Assembly: GCA_903917305.1 (NCBI GenBank)
Contig: CAIXAA010000102.1
Span: 1 to 10,449 of the forward strand
DNA: 10,449 bases
Source: an uncultured Myxococcales bacterium
GTDB taxonomy: Bacteria > Myxococcota_A > UBA9042
Direction of reading: 5' to 3'
In this document: positions 6,275-10,449 of the stretch, piece after piece
How the letters are laid out: every line of letters starts with the position of its first letter
Numbering within the stretch: the first letter of the stretch is position 1
Program-made: the position numbers and the translations under genes
The notes under the pieces: model-generated
Seen by the model: the letters and a program-made list of their open reading frames with translations, nothing else
Told to the model about the DNA's origin: nothing
The model's database searches: none

Positions 6275-8521
6275 ATGTTGCCAGGCGCGGATCGCGTCGC
6301 GATTCTCCAGCAGTTTCGCGGGGAGATGGCCGATCGGCTGCGCGCGCTCAGCTCGGCCGTGCTGGCCTTGGAGGAGCAGCCCGGCAACGCGGCGGTGCTC
6401 GCCGACATCCTGCGCGAGGCGCACACGGTCAAGGGCAGCGCGCGGATGCTCGGCGTGGTCGACGTGCACCTGCTGGCGCACCACATGGAAGACCTGTGCG
6501 CGCTGGTCAAGCTGGGGCAGCGCAAGTTCGACAGTGATGCTGCGGACTTGTTCCTGCAGTGCATCGACCAGATGGCGTCGGCGATGGATGCGGCGGCCGG
6601 CGGGCTGGTGGCGGCGGAGCCGAGCGCGGCGGCGCAGGGGCTGTTGGCGCGGCTGGATGCGGGGATGGGGCCGACGGCTGCAGCGGCTCGGGATCCGGCT
6701 CGGGGACCGGCCCGGGAACCGGCTCCGGACCCGGCTCCGGTTCGGGCTCCGGACCCGGCTCCGGCTCCGGTTCCCGCTCCAGCAGCGGCTCCAGCCGACC
6801 ACGCGCCGCAAGCCGACGAGACGCTGCGCGTCGCAACGGCCAAGCTCGATCGCCTGGTCCACGTCTCGCGCCAGCTGACGACCCGCGCCAAGCGCGCGGA
6901 ACACTTGAGCGAACGCACACTGGCCCTGCGCCGCCAGCTGCACGACGCGGCGACGCGCACGCGCGGCCTTGGCACGGCGCTGGCTTCCGGTGCGCCAACC
7001 GAGGCGCGCGACGCTTGCACGACGCTGGAGTCGGCGCTGGAGACGCTCGAGGAGGCCTGCGCCGCGCTGCTGCGCGACCAGGACGCCTTCGCCCGGCAGC
7101 TGAACCAGGAGACGCTGAGCCTGGCGCAGTTGGTGACCGGCACGCGCATGGTGCCCGCCACGGTGCTGTTCGACGGCATGCGGCGCACGGTGCGCGATGT
7201 CTCGCAATTGCTTGAAAAGCCTGTGCAACTGCTGACGGAAGGCGACGAGACGGAGCTGGACAAGCGCGCCATCGACCAGCTGCAAGGGCCGCTGCTGCAC
7301 CTGGTGCGCAACAGCATCGACCATGGCATCGAGGAGCGCGAGGTGCGGGCGCGCCTGGGCAAGCCCGAGGCGGGGCGCGTCGTGCTGCGGGCGGCGCTGC
7401 GCGGCAGCGTGGCGGTGATCGAGATCGAGGATGACGGCTGCGGCATCGACCCGGCCGTGATGAAGCAAGCCGCGATCGAGAGAGGTCTGTTGACGCCAGA
7501 AGCCGCGGCGCGGCTGTCGGGTGATGAGGCGCTCTACCTGGCGTTCGCGCCGGGCTTCACGACGCGCCGCATGATCACGGAGCTTTCGGGGCGCGGCGTT
7601 GGTCTCGATGCCGTCAAGGCAAGCGTCGAGAGGCTCGGCGGCCGCATCGTCGTGCAGACCGAACTGGGCCGTTGGACTCGCATTTCACTGGAAGTGCCGC
7701 TGCTGCTGGCGATGACGCGCGCCGTCGTCTTTGCCGTCGGCGCGCAGCATTTCGCCTTGCCGACCGCGAGCATCGACCGCGTCGTGCGGCCGGATCCGGC
7801 GGCGATGCATACGGTTGGCGGCGTGCCCGTGCTCCTGCTCGCAGGGGCGACCGTGCCGGTGCTCGACCCGTTCACCGTGCTCGGGCAGCGGCCGGCGGTG
7901 GACGCCGCGGAGCGCGCGCTGCTGCTCGTGGCGCACCTCGGGCAACGCGTGGCGCTGCCGGTCGATGCGCTGCTGCACGAAGAGGATCTCGTGGTCAGTC
8001 CGCTTGGCGCTTTCGTCGGTTCGCTGCCGCTCGCGGCGGGCGCGGCCGTGCGCGGCGATGGCGAGGTGGTCGTGGTCTTGAAGCCCGGCGGCCTGCTGCG
8101 CGGCGCGAGCACGCTGGGTGCGCCGCTGCCGCAGCGCGAGGCGACGGCCAAGGCGGGGCGGCGCGTGCTCGTCGTCGACGACGCCGTGACCGTGCGCGAG
8201 CTGATGCGTTCGCTGCTGGAGTCGCAAGGCCACACCGTCGACACCGCGGTCGATGGCAGCGATGGCCTCGAAAAAGCAAGGCAAACCGCGTATGACTGCG
8301 TCGTGTCGGACGTCGAGATGCCGCGCATGACCGGCTACGAGCTGACGCGCGCCCTGCGCAGCGACCCCGCCTACGCCCGCACGCCCATCGTCATTGTCAC
8401 CACGCGCATGGCCACCGCGGATCGCCGCCAGGGCTTGGAGGCCGGCGCCAGCGCGTACTTCGAGAAAGGCGCGTTCGATCAAGCGGTCTTCCTCGAAACC
8501 ATCGCGAGGTTGCTGCAATGA
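6275..8521 (+). CDS. cheA: CheA histidine kinase fused to a C-terminal receiver (CheA-CheY hybrid)
   Basis: This 748-residue chemosensory kinase autophosphorylates and passes phosphate to receivers. Domains: Hpt/P1 (1-110) with His50 in AHTVKGSAR; a Pro/Ala/Asp-rich linker (about 133-180) where a P2 domain would sit; dimerisation P3 (182-300), longer than usual; ATPase P4 (about 310-470) with N box HLVRNSIDHG (Asn346), DDGCGID (386-392), FAPGFTT (424-430) and GRGVGLD (439-445); CheW-like P5 (about 475-610); receiver (629-748) with Asp635/Asp636, phospho-Asp679, Thr709 or Thr710, and Lys731. All key residues are present, so both kinase and receiver look active. AGGAG at 6261-6265 precedes the ATG by 9 bases. 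Its stop overlaps cheB. The layout is that of FrzE-type kinases; the receiver may be the output or a phosphate sink. Confidence 0.95.
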   Translation: MLPGADRVAILQQFRGEMADRLRALSSAVLALEEQPGNAAVLADILREAHTVKGSARMLGVVDVHLLAHHMEDLCALVKLGQRKFDSDAADLFLQCIDQMASAMDAAAGGLVAAEPSAAAQGLLARLDAGMGPTAAAARDPARGPAREPAPDPAPVRAPDPAPAPVPAPAAAPADHAPQADETLRVATAKLDRLVHVSRQLTTRAKRAEHLSERTLALRRQLHDAATRTRGLGTALASGAPTEARDACTTLESALETLEEACAALLRDQDAFARQLNQETLSLAQLVTGTRMVPATVLFDGMRRTVRDVSQLLEKPVQLLTEGDETELDKRAIDQLQGPLLHLVRNSIDHGIEEREVRARLGKPEAGRVVLRAALRGSVAVIEIEDDGCGIDPAVMKQAAIERGLLTPEAAARLSGDEALYLAFAPGFTTRRMITELSGRGVGLDAVKASVERLGGRIVVQTELGRWTRISLEVPLLLAMTRAVVFAVGAQHFALPTASIDRVVRPDPAAMHTVGGVPVLLLAGATVPVLDPFTVLGQRPAVDAAERALLLVAHLGQRVALPVDALLHEEDLVVSPLGAFVGSLPLAAGAAVRGDGEVVVVLKPGGLLRGASTLGAPLPQREATAKAGRRVLVVDDAVTVRELMRSLLESQGHTVDTAVDGSDGLEKARQTAYDCVVSDVEMPRMTGYELTRALRSDPAYARTPIVIVTTRMATADRRQGLEAGASAYFEKGAFDQAVFLETIARLLQ
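6684..6795 (+). repeat. GC-rich imperfect hexamer repeat coding the CheA Pro/Ala linker
   Basis: About 110 bases made mostly of imperfect GGCTCC/GGACCC hexamers encode the alternating Pro-Ala/Asp linker between the Hpt and dimerisation domains of cheA. The in-frame hexamer unit means length changes by slippage would keep the frame. Confidence 0.7.
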
Positions 8522-9612
8522 AGCGCCGCTGCATCCGCGTGGTTGTCGTCGACGACTCGCGCCTCGCCCAGACCCTGCTGGGTGCGCTGCTGGCGAGCGA
8601 TCCGGACATCGAGGTCGTCGGGACGGCGGACAACGGTGTGCAGGCAGTCGCCCAAGTTCGCGCGCTGAAACCGGATCTCGTGCTGATGGACATCGAGATG
8701 CCGGTGATGGACGGGCTCGAGGCGACCAGCGCCATCATGGCCGAGCTGCCGTGCCCGATTCTGCTGGTGACGGGCGCGCCCTCGCGGCTGGGCGCGGTGC
8801 GCGCGCTCGACGGGCTGGCGCGCGGGGCCCTGGATCTGCTGCCCAAGCCGGCGCTCTGCGAGGATGGCAGCTACGGCGTGGAGGGGCGCGAGCTCGTGCG
8901 AAAAGTTCGCGCGCTCTCCACCATCCGCGGCCTGCACCACGTGCCGCGCCAGCTGAGCGGGATCCTGCCCACCCAGAACACGCGCCCGATCTCCGCGCCT
9001 TCCCTGGATGCGACGCCGACTTGCGTCGTGGGCATCGTCGCCTCCACCGGCGGCCCGACGGCGCTGTCCAAGGTGCTCAGCGATCTGCCGACCGATCTTC
9101 CCGCCGCGGTGGTCGTGGTGCAGCACATGACCGTCGGCTTCGAGGTCGCGCTCCTGGCATCCTTGCAGAAGGGCTGCGCGCTGCCGGTGCGCCTGGCGCT
9201 GGACGGCGACAGCCTGCGCCGCGGCGAAGTGCTGCTTGCGCCGCCGGACACGCACACGCTGGTCGTGCAAGGGCACAGGATTGCGCTCGATGATCGGCCT
9301 CCGGTGCGCCATCAGCGGCCGGCGGGCACGCTGCTGCTCGAGTCGCTGGCCGACCTGTGCGGGCCGAACGCCGTCGGCGTCGTGCTGACCGGCATGGGCG
9401 AGGACGGCGCGCCGGGTGTGGCGGCCATCCGTGCCGGCGGCGGCAGCAACATCGCGCAAGACGAAGCCTCCTCGGTGGTCTTCGGCATGCCGCGCGCCGC
9501 CATCGCGACCGGCTGCGTCGACGCCGTGCTGCCCATCGAGCGCATCGCCGCCGAGATCGTGCAGGCCGCCGGTCGCATCCACCGCGCCAGCCGCGAACGG
9601 AGGGCGACATGA
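8518..9612 (+). CDS. cheB: CheB, receptor-glutamate methylesterase/deamidase response regulator
   Basis: This 364-residue two-domain protein is of normal CheB length. The N-terminal receiver (about 5-125) has acidic Asp12/Asp13, phospho-acceptor Asp58 in LMDIEMPVMDG, Thr85 and Lys110. A linker (about 126-165) leads to the methylesterase domain (about 168-350), with the catalytic triad visible as Ser176 (VASTGGP), His203 (VQHM) and Asp296 (TGMGEDG). It hydrolyses methyl-glutamate and deamidates Gln on the receptor, activated by CheA phosphotransfer. The Gln pair in the MCP methylation motif is a plausible target. The start ATG overlaps the cheA stop (ATGA at 8518-8521), and the stop overlaps the cheR start in the same way, so translation is probably coupled. 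In the Frz system the equivalent gene is frzG. Confidence 0.95.
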   Translation: MKRRCIRVVVVDDSRLAQTLLGALLASDPDIEVVGTADNGVQAVAQVRALKPDLVLMDIEMPVMDGLEATSAIMAELPCPILLVTGAPSRLGAVRALDGLARGALDLLPKPALCEDGSYGVEGRELVRKVRALSTIRGLHHVPRQLSGILPTQNTRPISAPSLDATPTCVVGIVASTGGPTALSKVLSDLPTDLPAAVVVVQHMTVGFEVALLASLQKGCALPVRLALDGDSLRRGEVLLAPPDTHTLVVQGHRIALDDRPPVRHQRPAGTLLLESLADLCGPNAVGVVLTGMGEDGAPGVAAIRAGGGSNIAQDEASSVVFGMPRAAIATGCVDAVLPIERIAAEIVQAAGRIHRASRERRAT

Positions 9613-10449
9613 AGGCGCTCGCCCTCCCGTCGGCCCAAGCGCTGCAAGCGACGCTGGATGTGTTGGGGCTGCGCGCCGGTCTGCGCCTGCAGGGCGAACG
9701 CGTCGAGGTGCTGACCGGTGTGATGGCGGAGCGCAGCGCGGCGCTGGGACTCGAAGGCTGCGACCGCTACCCGGCCTTGCTGCGCGCCGACGACGGCGTG
9801 GAACTGCAGACGCTGATCGACCGAATCACCGTCGGCGAGACCTACTTCTTTCGCACCGCGGACTTCGACCGCTGCTTTGTCGGCACGCTGCTGCCCGCCG
9901 TCCTCCAGGCGCGGCTCGCGGCGAAGGATCGCCGGCTGCACATCTGGAGCGCTGCCTCCTCCAGCGGCGAGGAGCCGTACTCGATCGCCATCTGGTTGCG
10001 CGAATGCGGTGTCGATCCAACGGTTTGGAACGTCGAGATCCTGGCGACCGACGTCAACACGCGCCACCTCTCGCTCGCGCGCGAAGCAAGCTACGGTGCC
10101 TGGTCCTTCCGCGGGACGCCGCCAGATCATCCCAGGATGCTGGCGCATTTCGAGCCGGCCGGCCGCCGACACCGCGTGCGTTCCGCGATTCGCGACATGG
10201 TCACGCTGCGGGCCCTGAACCTGGCGACCGATCCGACGCCGAGCTCCACCGCGCCCGACGGGCTGTGGGACGTGATCTTCGTTCGCAACGTCTTGATGTA
10301 CTTCGATGTTGCCGTGGCGCGCCGTGTCGTGGAGGGCGCGCGCGAGCGGCTGCGTCCCGGCGGCCTGCTCTTTGTCGGCGAGTGCGAGACGCTGGCGCAC
10401 GTCACGACCGCCCTGGAGCCGCGCAGCATCGATCGCGTGTTCTACTACG
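9609..10449 (+). CDS. cheR: CheR, SAM-dependent receptor-glutamate methyltransferase (3' end outside the window)
   Basis: An open frame runs from the ATG at 9609 to the window edge (280 complete codons, no stop). The N-terminal helical region (1-70) is divergent. VGETYFFRTADF (75-86) matches the CheR signature at the end of that region. The methyltransferase domain shows HIWSAASSSGEEPYSIAIW (111-129, SAM loop with Glu121/Glu122), EILATDVN (143-150, Asp148), DVIFVRNVLMYF (221-232) and RPGGLLFVGECETL (249-262). CheR methylates receptor glutamates and opposes CheB. Residues 274-280 (DRVFYY region) resemble the usual end of the CheR core, so either the stop lies just beyond the window or a C-terminal extension such as TPR repeats follows, as in FrzF. 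It is coupled to cheB through an ATGA overlap. Confidence 0.93.
   Translation, partial: MKALALPSAQALQATLDVLGLRAGLRLQGERVEVLTGVMAERSAALGLEGCDRYPALLRADDGVELQTLIDRITVGETYFFRTADFDRCFVGTLLPAVLQARLAAKDRRLHIWSAASSSGEEPYSIAIWLRECGVDPTVWNVEILATDVNTRHLSLAREASYGAWSFRGTPPDHPRMLAHFEPAGRRHRVRSAIRDMVTLRALNLATDPTPSSTAPDGLWDVIFVRNVLMYFDVAVARRVVEGARERLRPGGLLFVGECETLAHVTTALEPRSIDRVFYY

Noticed and set aside
6684..6795. Gly/Ser-rich peptide in the alternative plus frame across the CheA linker
   Set aside because: Out-of-frame reading of the hexamer tract; the CheA frame is intact on both sides with all conserved motifs.
4850..7468. Long minus-strand open frame under mcp and cheA
   Set aside because: Arg/His/Leu-rich composition artefact opposite confidently identified chemotaxis genes.

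Overview
The window is GC-rich coding DNA with every recognised gene on the plus strand. It probably comes from a myxobacterium-like member of the Myxococcota (former Deltaproteobacteria). The reasons are the strong G/C third-position bias, a very large Cys/Asp-rich repeat lipoprotein with modules I associate with that phylum, and a chemosensory operon whose gene order and domain layout resemble the Frz system of Myxococcus xanthus. No species can be named from the sequence alone.

Left part (1-718): a short stretch that looks like the C-terminal tail of an upstream gene (stop at 71-73), then a 190-residue predicted lipoprotein of unknown function (146-718). Middle part (719-4717): a good sigma70-type promoter candidate (764-792) and a clear ribosome binding site lead into a 1288-residue predicted surface lipoprotein. 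It is built from an EGF/disintegrin-like Cys-rich N-terminal region, fifteen copies of a 29-residue four-cysteine repeat that contains an EF-hand-type calcium loop, one small Cys-rich module, and four copies of a PPC-like beta-sandwich domain of about 130 residues.

Right part (4835-10449): a tight operon with a cytoplasmic PAS-containing chemoreceptor (MCP), a CheA histidine kinase fused to a C-terminal receiver, CheB methylesterase and CheR methyltransferase. CheR runs off the right edge. The cheA-cheB and cheB-cheR junctions are ATGA overlaps, and the mcp-cheA gap is 3 bases. The expected circuit is as follows. The PAS domain senses a cytosolic or redox/ligand signal. The MCP signalling tip controls CheA autophosphorylation on His50. 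Phosphate passes to the fused receiver (Asp679) and to the CheB receiver (Asp58). CheB and CheR set receptor methylation. No CheW, stand-alone CheY, CheD or CheC is present in the window, so the coupling protein and the output must lie elsewhere, probably just downstream.

No RNA genes, transposons, integrase sites or CRISPR arrays were seen. No intergenic stretch exceeds about 150 bases. Very long antisense open frames under the repeat gene and the che genes are judged to be composition artefacts.
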